A stretch of DNA of 64,000 nucleotides from positions 1 through 64,000 of the forward strand of contig NZ_JATV01000012.1 of NCBI RefSeq assembly GCF_000611675.1. The letters are read 5' to 3'. Origin of the DNA: Flavobacterium succinicans LMG 10402 (GTDB taxonomy: Bacteria > Bacteroidota > Bacteroidia > Flavobacteriales > Flavobacteriaceae). The notes below the pieces were generated by a model, which was not told where the DNA came from, ran no database searches, and saw only the letters and a program-made list of their open reading frames with translations. Positions 34,835-43,946 of the stretch are shown here, piece after piece (position 1 is the stretch's first letter; each line of letters starts with the position of its first letter). Position numbers and translations under genes: made by a program.

Positions 34835-35371
34835 TTATTTTTTCACAGGAGGATATTGTGCTAAAATTTTCCCCACAAATTCAGCAACTACTTCGTCTTT
34901 TTTGTCCGTGTTTTTAGTTAAGGTTCCAATACCTTCGCCTTGCCAAATCATTTCTTTCTTTTTGGCATCGATGAGGTCGATAAACAAGGTGCCTTCTGTA
35001 GAAGTTGAAACGGTGGTTTGATTACCGCCCATCATCCAAGGATTCCAACCCCAGCCCCAACCGTAACCCCAACCAGCGTTGAATTGGTTTACGCTAACTT
35101 GTTCTCTTGATTTGGTAAAAATATTGATCAACAAGTCAGGTGTTTCGCTTTTGGTAAATCCTTTGGCAGCCATTTGTTGATCGATTGCTCTCAAGATACG
35201 TTTTTTGTCCAGATCCGAAATCTCTACTTTGTCAATGCCTGGTTTGTAAAAAGCATAGGTTTTGAAGGTGCTATAATCTACTGTTTTGTCGTAGTCTGAA
35301 TGTACGCTAATACTACTACAAGAGCTTAAAAATACTACTGCTAATAAGGCGAAAATTTTAATTAGTTTCAT
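34835..35371 (-). CDS. DUF4136 domain lipoprotein
   Basis: A 178-residue predicted lipoprotein with lipobox FLSSC (Cys18). The DUF4136 domain begins SDYDKTVDYSTFKTYAFYKP and includes KRILRAIDQQMAAKGFTK, DLLINIFTK and GTLFIDLIDAKKKEMIWQG. A Gly/Trp-rich insert (GWGYGWGWGWNPWMMGG) is typical of the family. Members are envelope proteins of unknown role. The hutU stop-to-start gap is 27 bp, so it may be co-transcribed with urocanate hydratase without functional reason. Confidence 0.85.
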   Translation of the reverse strand: MKLIKIFALLAVVFLSSCSSISVHSDYDKTVDYSTFKTYAFYKPGIDKVEISDLDKKRILRAIDQQMAAKGFTKSETPDLLINIFTKSREQVSVNQFNAGWGYGWGWGWNPWMMGGNQTTVSTSTEGTLFIDLIDAKKKEMIWQGEGIGTLTKNTDKKDEVVAEFVGKILAQYPPVKK

Positions 35372-35398
35372 GAGTTTATCTTTTAGGTTAACAAAATA

Positions 35399-37384
35399 TT
35401 AAAGCAAATCATCGCTAACAAGGTTCGGAAGCGTCACTTTTAGTAAAGGTTCTACTTCCATAGCGCGTTTGATGGCAAAAATCGCTCCTTCGTTACGCGC
35501 CCAGCTTCTTCGAGAAATTCCGTTGTTGACATCCCAAAACAACATTGATGCCAAACGTTTAGAAGCTTCTTTGGAACCATCAAGAACCATACCAAAGCCA
35601 CCATTAATGACTTCTCCCCAGCCCACACCGCCGCCGTTGTGGATAGACACCCAAGTAGCGCCGCGGAAACTATCACCAATCACATTATGAATGGCCATAT
35701 CAGCGGTAAATCTTGAACCGTCATAAATATTCGAAGTTTCTCGATAAGGCGAATCGGTTCCTGAAACATCGTGGTGGTCACGACCTAAAACCACATAACC
35801 TATTTCGCCTTTAGCAATGGCTTGGTTAAATGCTTCGGCGATTTTAGTACGTCCTTCGGCATCGGCGTATAAAATTCGCGCTTGTGAACCTACGACCAAT
35901 TTGTTTTCTTGAGCACCTTTTATCCACTGAATGTTATCCTGCATTTGTTGCTGAATTTCAATAGGTGAAGTTTCAATCATTTTTTCTAAAACGGCACAAG
36001 CAATAGCATCGGTTTTGGCCAAATCTTCTGGTTTTCCGGAAGTACATACCCAACGGAAAGGACCAAATCCATAATCAAAACACATCGGTCCCATAATATC
36101 TTGTACATATGAAGGATATTTGAATTCTCTGCCAAGCGTTGGATTATCAGCCATAACATCAGCTCCCGCTCTTGAGGCTTCTAACAAAAACGCGTTACCA
36201 TAATCAAAGAAATACGTGCCTTTTGCGGTATGTTTGTTGATAGCCGCTGCGTGACGTCGCAACGTTTCTTGGACTTTTTCTTTAAAAAGGTCCGGTTGGT
36301 TGGCCATCATTTCATTGGCTTCTTCAAACGAAATGCCTGCTGGATAATACCCGCCAGCCCACGGATTATGCAATGAAGTTTGGTCAGAACCCAAATCAAT
36401 ATGCATATTTTCTTGGTCAAAACGTTCCCAAACATCCACCACATTACCTAAGTAAGCAATAGAAACGGTTTCGTTATTGGTTTTTGCCAAGGCAACACGT
36501 TGCACTAAAGCGTCTAAATCTTCAATCACTTCATTAATCCAACCTTGGCTGTGACGAATGTGGGTAATTTTCGGATTTACTTCGGCGCAAACGGTGATAC
36601 AACCCGCAATATTTCCCGCTTTGGGTTGCGCGCCACTCATTCCACCCAATCCAGAAGTCACAAATAAACCACCTTTTGGATTCTTTTTAATTTTTCTAAA
36701 ACCATTCAAAACCGTAATTGTCGTTCCGTGCACAATACCTTGTGGACCAATGTACATATAACTTCCAGCCGTCATTTGTCCGTATTGCGAAACGCCCAAG
36801 GCATTCATTTTTTCCCAATCGTCTGGTGCCGAATAATTCGGAATCACCATCCCGTTGGTCACCACCACTCTCGGCGCCTCTTTATGCGACGGAAACAATC
36901 CCATCGGGTGGCCAGAATACATCGTCAACGTTTGCTCATCGGTCATTTCCGATAAGTATTGCATCGTCAAAAGGTATTGTGCCCAATTTTGAAACACCGC
37001 ACCATTTCCGCCATACGTAATCAACTCGTGCGGATGCTGCGCCACGGCATAATCCAAGTTGTTTTGAATCATCAACATAATGGCTTTCGCTTGCTCGCTT
37101 TTCCCTGGATATTCGTCAATTGGACGTGCGTACATTTTATAATCAGGACGAAAACGGTACATATAAATGCGCCCGTATTGCTCTAATTCTTCCGAGAATT
37201 CAGGTACTAATTCCGAATGATGTTTCGGGTCAAAATAACGCAACGCATTGCGCAACGCCAACTTTTTCTCTTCTGCCGTTAAAATCTCTTTGCGTTTCGG
37301 TGCGTGATTTATAGCAGCATCATACGGCTTAGGTTGTGGTAAAATATCAGGTATTCCTTGTTGGATTTGTTCTTTAAATGTCAT
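35399..37384 (-). CDS. hutU: Urocanate hydratase
   Basis: 661 residues from the ATG at 37384 (a longer in-frame start at 37456 adds 24 unlikely residues). It uses NAD+ as electrophile to hydrate urocanate to imidazolonepropionate in histidine breakdown. Motifs: TMYSGHPMGLFPSH, YIGPQGIVHGTTIT, VTSGLGGMSGAQPKAG and HNGGGVGWGE. It is about 100 residues longer than the 555-residue proteobacterial HutU; the long form is normal in Bacteroidota. No hutH, hutI or hutG is seen beside it. Confidence 0.93.
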   Translation of the reverse strand: MTFKEQIQQGIPDILPQPKPYDAAINHAPKRKEILTAEEKKLALRNALRYFDPKHHSELVPEFSEELEQYGRIYMYRFRPDYKMYARPIDEYPGKSEQAKAIMLMIQNNLDYAVAQHPHELITYGGNGAVFQNWAQYLLTMQYLSEMTDEQTLTMYSGHPMGLFPSHKEAPRVVVTNGMVIPNYSAPDDWEKMNALGVSQYGQMTAGSYMYIGPQGIVHGTTITVLNGFRKIKKNPKGGLFVTSGLGGMSGAQPKAGNIAGCITVCAEVNPKITHIRHSQGWINEVIEDLDALVQRVALAKTNNETVSIAYLGNVVDVWERFDQENMHIDLGSDQTSLHNPWAGGYYPAGISFEEANEMMANQPDLFKEKVQETLRRHAAAINKHTAKGTYFFDYGNAFLLEASRAGADVMADNPTLGREFKYPSYVQDIMGPMCFDYGFGPFRWVCTSGKPEDLAKTDAIACAVLEKMIETSPIEIQQQMQDNIQWIKGAQENKLVVGSQARILYADAEGRTKIAEAFNQAIAKGEIGYVVLGRDHHDVSGTDSPYRETSNIYDGSRFTADMAIHNVIGDSFRGATWVSIHNGGGVGWGEVINGGFGMVLDGSKEASKRLASMLFWDVNNGISRRSWARNEGAIFAIKRAMEVEPLLKVTLPNLVSDDLL

Positions 37385-37442
37385 CTTTTTTTTGTTTTTA
37401 CAATCGAAAATAAAATAATTGCGATACTTTTTAGTAAGATTT

Positions 37443-37620
37443 GGGCGAGAACGCAATACCTCAAGTGGCCTACGCAGCGTTGTCGTGATACGGCCACTTG
37501 CGGTATTGCGGTCGGGCTATCCACGCTACTTCGGTAGCCAGTTCCTATCCCTCTCGCGACCCGTAGACCAAGGACTTTTCGTTTCCAAAACTACTTGGGC
37601 TATATCGTCACCCTCTAGTT
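37443..37620 (-). ncRNA. Structured intergenic element with long inverted repeat
   Basis: CGCAATACCTCAAGTGGCC (37452-37470) pairs with GGCCACTTGCGGTATTGCG (37492-37510), 18 of 19 bases, around a 21-nt loop. Next to it lies a tight GCTAC-TTCG-GTAGC hairpin (37525-37538). Read on the minus strand it holds TAGCCCGACCGCA, much like the start of the elements at 18765 and 46921 (TAGCCCCGACCGCA at 46921), so it may be a relative. GC content is well above its surroundings. Not identified; the ORF at 37419-37637 is a by-product. Confidence 0.5.
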
Positions 37621-37637
37621 CACTGTCATTAAGTTAA

Positions 37638-37681
37638 GAGATTTTAGATTGAAGATTAACGATTCTTGATTTTAGATTTTG
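37638..37681 (-). repeat. Heptamer repeat array, left arm
   Basis: Six degenerate 7-bp units of form NGATTNN on the plus strand (AGATTTT, AGATTGA, AGATTAA and so on). It is the reverse complement of the array at 37723-37786, so the two could pair. Confidence 0.7.
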
Positions 37682-37722
37682 GAATAAGTAAGTGAAGAGT
37701 AATTGATTTTCAGTATTTTGTA

Positions 37723-37786
37723 TATCATCAATCAAAAATCGTTAATCAAAAATCAGCAATCATTTTATCATTTAATCCTTAATCTA
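37723..37786 (+). repeat. Heptamer repeat array, right arm
   Basis: AATC repeated every 7 bp at least five times (AAAATC, TTAATC, AAAATC, GCAATC), then two steps of 8 bp. Same family as the array at 37638 in the opposite orientation. Confidence 0.7.
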
Positions 37787-37951
37787 GTGGCATTGTCTTT
37801 ACCCTCTAGTTAGTTCAAAACCGACTAAGGATATCGAATATCCGACCGATGGTAGGACTTGTATATTTTGATTCTGTATTGTAAAGAAAGCACATCCATT
37901 TCTATGAGTTTTTGTATTTTAAGTGTAATAAATTCAACTAGGCTATTGTTA

Positions 37952-38077
37952 CAATCTGCTTTCTATTTTATTCAATCTGAACATTAAAAACTGACCACTG
38001 ATGACTAATTTCTGCCTTCTTCAATCTGCTTTCTGCCTTCAATTTTCTAACCTCTAACTTCTAAATTCTAACCTCTG
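37952..38077 (+). repeat. Eighteen-unit heptamer repeat array (NNNNCTR)
   Basis: Eighteen consecutive 7-bp units in one register; 14 of 18 end in CTG or CTA, for example CAATCTG (three times), ACCTCTA, ACTTCTA, AATTCTA. The remaining positions vary. It lies directly downstream of a DUF5522 gene on the other strand, with no ORF. The same words occur inside the TPM gene (9255), the GSCFA gene (15797) and upstream of lysS (52903). Confidence 0.85.
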
Positions 38078-38256
38078 TCTACCTTCTTAAACCCTCCCGT
38101 TTTCTTATCATAGCCATACGGACAATGACGGCAACCATTTTTGCAGCAATAACCTCTTTTTAGGTGATGCTTTTCGGTAAAACATTTATAGCCTTCGGGA
38201 GTAAAGTAAAAATCTTCCCCTTCTGTTAATTTATTTTCATTACTTTGTTCTGTCAT
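38068..38256 (-). CDS. DUF5522 small cysteine-rich protein
   Basis: 62 residues from the ATG at 38256. The family core is present: EDFYFTPEGYKCFTEKHHLK, then RGYCCKNGCRHCPYG. Five cysteines (C in YKCF, CC, C and C) probably bind a metal or cluster. The family is found across Bacteroidota and eukaryotes (the C1orf-like 2-Cys set) with unknown role. The C-terminus of the gene overlaps the end of the heptamer array by about 10 bp. Monocistronic. Confidence 0.8.
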   Translation of the reverse strand: MTEQSNENKLTEGEDFYFTPEGYKCFTEKHHLKRGYCCKNGCRHCPYGYDKKTGGFKKVDRG

Positions 38257-38345
38257 AAATGAATATTTTTTTATGCATGACCGCATCGCATTTTTCCTTA
38301 AAGAAAAAGGTTCTATGGTTGCAAATCTATAAATTTTAAACTCAA

Positions 38346-38687
38346 ATGATTCTTATTGTTGCTAAATATTTAATTCCAAAAGGCTATAGCGGTCTCGCTG
38401 CTTTTCCGTTTGTGCTAGTTAAAAAAGCAGGATACAAAGAGAATCGCATTTTCATCAATCACGAAAAAATACATTTGCGACAACAACTAGAATTGTTGAT
38501 TATTCCTTTTTTTATTTGGTACAGCCTAGAGTTTTTAATCCGTTGGTGTTACTATCAAGATAAAAATGTAGCGTATCGCAACCTTAGTTTTGAACGCGAA
38601 GCTTATGCGAACGAATCCAATTTGGAGTACCTTGAAACTAGAAAGTATTTTAGTTTTTTAAACTATTTGCACACAAAAAGAAATTAA
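38346..38687 (+). CDS. Small membrane protein with HEXXH motif
   Basis: 113 residues. A zinc-protease-type HEKIH sits near residue 39-43, just before a membrane helix (about 48-65), and a possible third ligand Glu follows in FEREAYANE (about 83-91). This order (HEXXH, helix, E-x-x-A/N) is seen in membrane M48/M56-type peptidases, but the protein is far smaller than those. No family is recognised. It may be a minimal membrane metallopeptidase or a domain that lost activity. Divergent from the DUF5522 gene. Confidence 0.65.
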   Translation: MILIVAKYLIPKGYSGLAAFPFVLVKKAGYKENRIFINHEKIHLRQQLELLIIPFFIWYSLEFLIRWCYYQDKNVAYRNLSFEREAYANESNLEYLETRKYFSFLNYLHTKRN

Positions 38688-38695
38688 AAGCCTAT

Positions 38696-38778
38696 TTAAC
38701 CGCAAGGTTCGCAAAGAAAGCGCAATGACCGCAAAGCTTAGTGAACTTTGCGTAAATCTTTGCGAACCTTGCGGTTAA
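38696..38778. repeat. Hairpin with perfect 22-bp arms and 9-bp periodicity
   Basis: 38696-38717 (TTAACCGCAAGGTTCGCAAAGA) is the exact complement of 38757-38778. CGCAA words recur at 9- to 11-bp steps inside. It lies just after the HEXXH gene and just before the acdS-like start codon, where it could act as terminator and 5' structure. Confidence 0.85.
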
Positions 38779-38798
38779 TTTTGTAAAATCTATACACT

Positions 38799-39689
38799 TT
38801 GAATCAAAAAATAACATACGAATTGCCCAATGGAATTACTCTTGAAATAAAAAGGGAAGATTTACTTCATCCCTTTGTCTCAGGCAATAAATTCCGAAAA
38901 CTAAAATACAATGTACTCCAAGCCAAAGCCGAAAATCATTCGGTGTTACTCACTTTTGGGGGCGCTTTCTCCAATCATATTGCTGCTGTTGCCTATGCTG
39001 GAAAAGAGCAAGGTTTTGAAACTATCGGTGTGATTCGAGGGGATGAATTGCGCGATAAAATTTCGGAAAACCCTACTTTGTCTTTTGCTCAAGAATGCGG
39101 CATGCGTTTTGAATTTGTCACCCGTGAAGCCTATCGTCATAAAACAGACGCTGCTTTTATTGAAGAACTTAAAGCACAATTCGGGTCTTTTTATTTGGTT
39201 CCCGAAGGTGGCACGAACGATTTGGCCGTCAAAGGCTGTGAAGAAATTCTAACGGAGCTCGATGCCGATTTTGATTTTGTTTGTTGCGCTGTTGGAACGG
39301 GAGGGACCATTTCGGGACTCATTAACAGTGCTTTGCCGCATCAAAAAGTTTTGGGATTTCCAGCGTTAAAAGGGGATTTTTTACAAGATGAAATTCGTAA
39401 TTTTGTCCAAGATAAAAACTGGGAGCTGCAAACCGACTATCATTTTGGAGGTTATGGTAAAGTAACCGCCGAATTTATCGAATGGATGAATTGGTTTTAT
39501 GCACAAACGGGTATTCCGTTAGACCCAATTTATACCGGAAAAATGGTTTTTGGCGTTATGGATTTAATCCAGCGCAACTATTTTCCACCAAATTCTAAAA
39601 TTCTGATGATTCACACGGGTGGACTCCAAGGAATTGCGGGGATGAATATTCAATTACAAAACAAGAATTGGCCAACAATACTATTATGA
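38799..39689 (+). CDS. 1-aminocyclopropane-1-carboxylate deaminase / D-cysteine desulfhydrase family
   Basis: 296 residues from a TTG at 38799, which gives the N-terminus normal in Flavobacterium homologues (NQKITYELPNGITLEIKRED). A PLP fold-type II enzyme: PLP lysine Lys31 in FVSGNKFRKLKY, FGGAFSNHIAAVA, and GTGGTISG for phosphate binding. It acts either as ACC deaminase or D-cysteine desulfhydrase; this subgroup cannot be told apart by eye. Its stop overlaps the next start by four bases (ATGA), so it is coupled to the glucosaminidase gene. Confidence 0.85.
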   Translation: MNQKITYELPNGITLEIKREDLLHPFVSGNKFRKLKYNVLQAKAENHSVLLTFGGAFSNHIAAVAYAGKEQGFETIGVIRGDELRDKISENPTLSFAQECGMRFEFVTREAYRHKTDAAFIEELKAQFGSFYLVPEGGTNDLAVKGCEEILTELDADFDFVCCAVGTGGTISGLINSALPHQKVLGFPALKGDFLQDEIRNFVQDKNWELQTDYHFGGYGKVTAEFIEWMNWFYAQTGIPLDPIYTGKMVFGVMDLIQRNYFPPNSKILMIHTGGLQGIAGMNIQLQNKNWPTILL

Positions 39690-40483
39690 TCAAAAAAGCA
39701 TTTTATTTTTTTACCCTTATAGTTTTGGTGAGTTGTAATAGCTCTAAAAAAGCAGTTACTTCTTCAAAAAACAACACTTCTTACTCCAAAAAAAATAAAA
39801 CAGAAGTCATTCAATCTACCTCAAAAACGGTAACTACCAATGATGTGGTGCACAGATACATTGCCCGTTACAAAGAGGTAGCCATGAGTAATATGAAACA
39901 ATACGGCATTCCAGCAAGCATTATTTTAGCGCAAGGAATTTTAGAATCGGGAGCGGGTAGAGGTACTTTGGCCGTTAATTCTAATAATCATTTTGGGATA
40001 AAATGCCATAGCGATTGGGCTGGAGAAAGTGTGTATCATGATGATGATTCAGCCCAAGAGTGCTTCCGTAAATACGATAATCCTGAGGGGTCTTATAAAG
40101 ATCACGCCTTGTTTTTGACCAATAAAAAAAGATATGCAGCCTTGTTTTCATTGCGTAAAGGCGATTATGAAGCTTGGGCTAAAGGGCTACGAGCCGCTGG
40201 ATACGCTACCGATCCACAATATCCTACTAAATTAATTTCGTATATCGAACGTTACCAATTGCATCAATACGACAACAAGGTTCTAGGCAAAAAATATGCT
40301 TTTGATGAAAATCAAAAAGAAAAGGAGTCAGTGGCAAGTAATGCTTCGCTGTATGAAGTCCAAAAGGGGGATACGTTGTATTCTATTTCCAAAAAATTCA
40401 ATGTTTTGGTTGAAGATTTACAACGCAAAAACAACTTAACAGACAACGCCATTTCAATTGGACAAAAATTGATTGTGAAGTAA
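39686..40483 (+). CDS. Glucosaminidase (peptidoglycan hydrolase) lipoprotein with LysM
   Basis: 265 residues from the ATG at 39686, overlapping the upstream stop. Lipobox VLVSC near residue 15. A low-complexity Ser/Lys linker leads to an endo-beta-N-acetylglucosaminidase domain (about residues 50-195; YGIPASIILAQGILESGAG with the catalytic Glu, and NNHFGIKCH) and a C-terminal LysM (about 220-265; YEVQKGDTLYSISKKFNV). It would cut the glycan strand of peptidoglycan while anchored to a membrane. Cotranscribed with the acdS-like gene. Confidence 0.9.
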   Translation: MIKKAFYFFTLIVLVSCNSSKKAVTSSKNNTSYSKKNKTEVIQSTSKTVTTNDVVHRYIARYKEVAMSNMKQYGIPASIILAQGILESGAGRGTLAVNSNNHFGIKCHSDWAGESVYHDDDSAQECFRKYDNPEGSYKDHALFLTNKKRYAALFSLRKGDYEAWAKGLRAAGYATDPQYPTKLISYIERYQLHQYDNKVLGKKYAFDENQKEKESVASNASLYEVQKGDTLYSISKKFNVLVEDLQRKNNLTDNAISIGQKLIVK

Positions 40484-40543
40484 AAATAACGTTGATTAAA
40501 GTTGATATTTTAGAATTAAAAATACTTTATAAATAGTAAAAAT

Positions 40544-41833
40544 ATGATATACCAAAGAAGCAGTCAGCTTTTTGCTGAAGCGGAAAAAGTAATTCCAGGA
40601 GGCGTAAATTCGCCAGTACGAGCTTTTAAAGCTGTAGGTGGTACTCCGATTTTTGTACAAAGAGCGCAAGGCGCGTATTTATATGATGAAGATGGGAACC
40701 GATTGATTGATTACATTAATTCTTGGGGGCCGATGATTTTGGGTCATGCCTACGAACCCGTTGTGGAGGCTGTAACCGAGCGTGCCAAATTAGGTACTTC
40801 TTTTGGAATGCCTACAGAGTTAGAAACTAAAATTGCTGCTTTGGCAGTTTCGATGGTGCCAAATATCGATAAAATTCGTTTTGTAAATTCGGGGACAGAA
40901 GCTTGTATGAGTGCCATTCGTTTGGCGCGTGGCTTTACCAAAAGAGATAAAATCATCAAGTTTGCAGGTTGCTATCACGGTCATTCCGATTCGTTTTTGA
41001 TTGCAGCGGGTAGTGGCTTAAGTACTTTTGGAGTACCGAATAGTCCAGGTGTAACCGAAGGAACCGCCAAAGATACTTTGCTGGCTCGTTACAATGATTT
41101 AGAAAATGTTAGCGCTTTGATTGCTGCTAATCCAAATGAAATTGCAGCCATTATTGTAGAGCCTGTTGCGGGAAATATGGGTTGTGTACCACCACTCAAC
41201 GGATTCTTAGAAGGTTTACGTGAGTTGTGTTCGGCTAACGGAATTTTATTGATTTTTGATGAGGTGATGACTGGCTTCCGTTTGGCAGCAGGTGGAGTTC
41301 AGGAATTATTCGGCATTCAAGCGGATATCGTTTGTTTTGGAAAAGTAATTGGTGGCGGATTGCCAGTAGGAGCTTTTGCTGCTCGTGAAGAAATTATGAA
41401 TTACTTAGCGCCATTAGGTCCCGTGTATCAAGCAGGAACTTTATCTGGAAATCCGTTAGCGATGGCGGCTGGCTTGGCGATGCTAGAGTCATTAAACAAC
41501 GACAGAGCAGTATTTCAACGATTGGAAGAGAAAACTTCTTATTTAGAAGCAGGAATTCGTAACGTACTTACGGCAAATAGTGTGGTTTTTACCATTAATA
41601 GAGTAGGTTCCATGATTTCGGTTCATTTTGATGCAGAGCCTGTAGTTGATTTTCAATCGGCTGCTAAAGGAGATAATGTAACCTTTAAGAAATTCTTTCA
41701 TGGCTTGTTGAACGAAGGCATTTACATTGCGCCATCGGCTTATGAAACTTGGTTTATTACTGATGCCTTGACCTATGAAGATTTAGATTTTACTATTCAA
41801 GCTATTGATAAAGTATCGAAGACTTTTAAGTAG
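40544..41833 (+). CDS. hemL: Glutamate-1-semialdehyde 2,1-aminomutase
   Basis: A 429-residue class III PLP aminotransferase giving 5-aminolevulinate, the first committed step to heme in the C5 pathway. Signatures: [39 protein letters not shown] and the PLP lysine in [15 protein letters not shown] near residue 267. Full length. It starts 60 bp after the glucosaminidase gene and ends at a strong terminator. Other hem genes are not in the window. Confidence 0.97.
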   Translation: MIYQRSSQLFAEAEKVIPGGVNSPVRAFKAVGGTPIFVQRAQGAYLYDEDGNRLIDYINSWGPMILGHAYEPVVEAVTERAKLGTSFGMPTELETKIAALAVSMVPNIDKIRFVNSGTEACMSAIRLARGFTKRDKIIKFAGCYHGHSDSFLIAAGSGLSTFGVPNSPGVTEGTAKDTLLARYNDLENVSALIAANPNEIAAIIVEPVAGNMGCVPPLNGFLEGLRELCSANGILLIFDEVMTGFRLAAGGVQELFGIQADIVCFGKVIGGGLPVGAFAAREEIMNYLAPLGPVYQAGTLSGNPLAMAAGLAMLESLNNDRAVFQRLEEKTSYLEAGIRNVLTANSVVFTINRVGSMISVHFDAEPVVDFQSAAKGDNVTFKKFFHGLLNEGIYIAPSAYETWFITDALTYEDLDFTIQAIDKVSKTFK

Positions 41834-41851
41834 AATGGAATACAAATGAAA

Positions 41852-41886
41852 AGGGAGTTTCTTGTAGTTGAAACTCCCTTTTTTTA
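41852..41886. terminator. Bidirectional terminator after hemL
   Basis: GGGAGTTTC (41853-41861) pairs with GAAACTCCC (41870-41878), T run on the right. The same GGAGTTTC-type stem recurs near 50441 and 51105. Confidence 0.85.
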
Positions 41887-42333
41887 TTAATAACCGCCTT
41901 TATTCATTTTTCTGTCACCTCTTTTTTCCATCATTTTTTCTTGTCGAATGGCTCTGTCATTTTCCCATTTGGTGTATTGTTCAGGACTAAGAATTTTTTT
42001 CATTTGTGCCTCAGTAGCTTCTTTTTCGGCTTTCATTTTTTCAGCCATTGCTTTTCGTTCTTTGGCATTGGCTAATAATCGTTCCTCCTTTTTGGCCTCT
42101 CTTTTGGCTTTAAAATCGGCTGCTTTTGCACTTTGATCGGCCAATAATTTTTTTACTTCTTCTTGTTGTTTGGCATTCAAATTTAAATCAGTTGTCATTT
42201 TTTTCAAATGCTTCTCTTGACGTTGTTCTGGAGTTAATTTTTCCATTTCGTCACGATTAGGTCTTTCTCTCCTTTGTTGAGCTACGCTGCTTAAACTTAC
42301 TGCCAATAGGGCAGCCAAAACTAATTTTTTCAT
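41887..42333 (-). CDS. Spy/CpxP-like periplasmic protein
   Basis: 148 residues, signal peptide (cleavage near SSVAQ). The mature protein is almost wholly helical and charged, with two LTPEQRQ/LSPEQYTKW motifs that match the LTxxQ motif of Spy/CpxP family chaperones and a long Lys/Glu/Ala coiled region. It may be a periplasmic chaperone or metal-responsive sensor protein. The gene is monocistronic, between hemL and nadB; a 71-bp gap separates it from nadB. Confidence 0.65.
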   Translation of the reverse strand: MKKLVLAALLAVSLSSVAQQRRERPNRDEMEKLTPEQRQEKHLKKMTTDLNLNAKQQEEVKKLLADQSAKAADFKAKREAKKEERLLANAKERKAMAEKMKAEKEATEAQMKKILSPEQYTKWENDRAIRQEKMMEKRGDRKMNKGGY

Positions 42334-42404
42334 TTTCTTCTCAATTTTTAGGGTTATATAGGTAAGACCCTAAAGAAGGAGAAAGGTTTAATGTTAACAA
42401 TGTT

Positions 42405-43946
42405 TTAGTATTTGGCTTTTTTGATTTTGAAAAAACCGCCATGATTTTGATCTCTCAACAATGAATGTTGCACGATTAAAATCCCAATGGTAATCATGTT
42501 TTTTAGTTCGAAAAAAGCAGTGTTGCCTTGGTAATTGTCCTCTAGATCTTGAAGTTCTTTGAGCCAGCTATTCAATTGGTGCTTGGCTTTTTTTAGATCG
42601 TGATTGTTTCGTACTATTCCGGCATTACTTCGCATTAAGAGCTGTAGTTCACTTTTCATTTGACTCAAAACGGAGTTGATGATTAGTGGTAATCGGTCTT
42701 TTTGAATGCTTGATTTTAGGTTTGTTTTGGGTTCTAATGTGTCTTTTTCGTCTAAATTTGACAAATAATCGAAGATGGTATTGGAGAAAACCAAGGCTTC
42801 TAATAATGAATTGGAGGCTAGTCTGTTGGCGCCATGCAGTCCAGTTCTGGAGGATTCGCCACAGGCAAAAAGATGCTGTACAGATGTTTTTCCGTGGGTA
42901 TCTACTTGAATACCTCCACATAAATAGTGTTGGGCAGGAACTACTGGAATCCAATCTTTGGTAATGTCAATGCCAATGCTTTTGCAATGTTCGAAGATCG
43001 TGGGGAAATGGGCTGTAAATGTAGTCATATCCAAATGTGTACAATCGAGGTAAACACACGACTCACCTGATTTTTTTAATTCCAAATCGATACTTTGCGA
43101 AATGATATCTCGTGAGGCTAGTTCTAATCTCTCGTCATAATCTTGCATGAAGCGATAACCATTTTTGGTTTTTAAGTACGCACCAAAGCCTCTTACGGCC
43201 TCTGAAATTAAAAACTGAGTTCCCAAAACATTATGGAATAAAGCGGTAGGATGGAATTGAATGAATTCCATTTCTTTGATATTGGCTTGTATGCGGTAGG
43301 CCATGGCAATTCCGTCGCCAGTAGCAATCACGGGGTTGGTAGTATGACCATATACATTTCCTATTCCGCCAGTGGCTAGAAGGGTGTAGTTGGCATAACA
43401 GTGCAAGATAGTTTTGTCTTTTTGATTCAAAATGATAGCTCCAAAACAATGATTGTTTTCGGCTATTAGGTCAATGGCAAAATGATGATCCAAAACCGTG
43501 ATGTTGTCTTGAAGGTACACTTGTTGTAAAATGGCGCGTTCTATTTCGAAACCTGTTTGGTCTTTGTGATGCACCACGCGGTTTTGCGAATGTCCACCTT
43601 CTTTGCCTAAATCAAAATGGCCTTGAGCGTTTTTGTCAAATTGTGCGCCCCAATTAATTAATTCTTGTAGGCGTTTTGGACCTTCGGTTATTACTTTTCG
43701 GACTACTGATTCATCGCACAATCCATCGCCACAGATTAGGGTGTCTTGAATGTGTTTCTCGTAAGAGTCCTCTAGTTTGTTGGTTACAATGGCAATACCG
43801 CCTTGCGCATATTTGGTGTTCGATTCTTCGGCATTGGATTTGGTAACAATGGTTATTTTTTTTTCTGGAAATCGCGCTGCTATTTTTAAGGCAAAGGTTA
43901 AGCCCGCTACGCCAGATCCTATGATTAAGTAGTTGGTTTGTATCAT
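42405..43946 (-). CDS. nadB: L-aspartate oxidase
   Basis: A 513-residue FAD enzyme that oxidises aspartate to iminoaspartate, the first step of de novo NAD synthesis. FAD-binding YLIIGSGVAGLTFALKIA; SNTKYAQGGIA; the substrate segment HFDLGKEGGHSQNRVVHHKD; GLHGANRLASNSLLEALVF near the end of the flavoprotein fold; helical C-terminal domain. The start codon overlaps the nadA stop by one base (TAATG), so synthesis of the two partners is coupled. Confidence 0.96.
   Translation of the reverse strand: MIQTNYLIIGSGVAGLTFALKIAARFPEKKITIVTKSNAEESNTKYAQGGIAIVTNKLEDSYEKHIQDTLICGDGLCDESVVRKVITEGPKRLQELINWGAQFDKNAQGHFDLGKEGGHSQNRVVHHKDQTGFEIERAILQQVYLQDNITVLDHHFAIDLIAENNHCFGAIILNQKDKTILHCYANYTLLATGGIGNVYGHTTNPVIATGDGIAMAYRIQANIKEMEFIQFHPTALFHNVLGTQFLISEAVRGFGAYLKTKNGYRFMQDYDERLELASRDIISQSIDLELKKSGESCVYLDCTHLDMTTFTAHFPTIFEHCKSIGIDITKDWIPVVPAQHYLCGGIQVDTHGKTSVQHLFACGESSRTGLHGANRLASNSLLEALVFSNTIFDYLSNLDEKDTLEPKTNLKSSIQKDRLPLIINSVLSQMKSELQLLMRSNAGIVRNNHDLKKAKHQLNSWLKELQDLEDNYQGNTAFFELKNMITIGILIVQHSLLRDQNHGGFFKIKKAKY

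Noticed and set aside
37419..37637. 72-codon plus-strand ORF
   Set aside because: Lies in the structured inverted-repeat element.
37638..38077. CRISPR array
   Set aside because: The repeat period is 7 bp with drift and no spacers; no cas genes are present.
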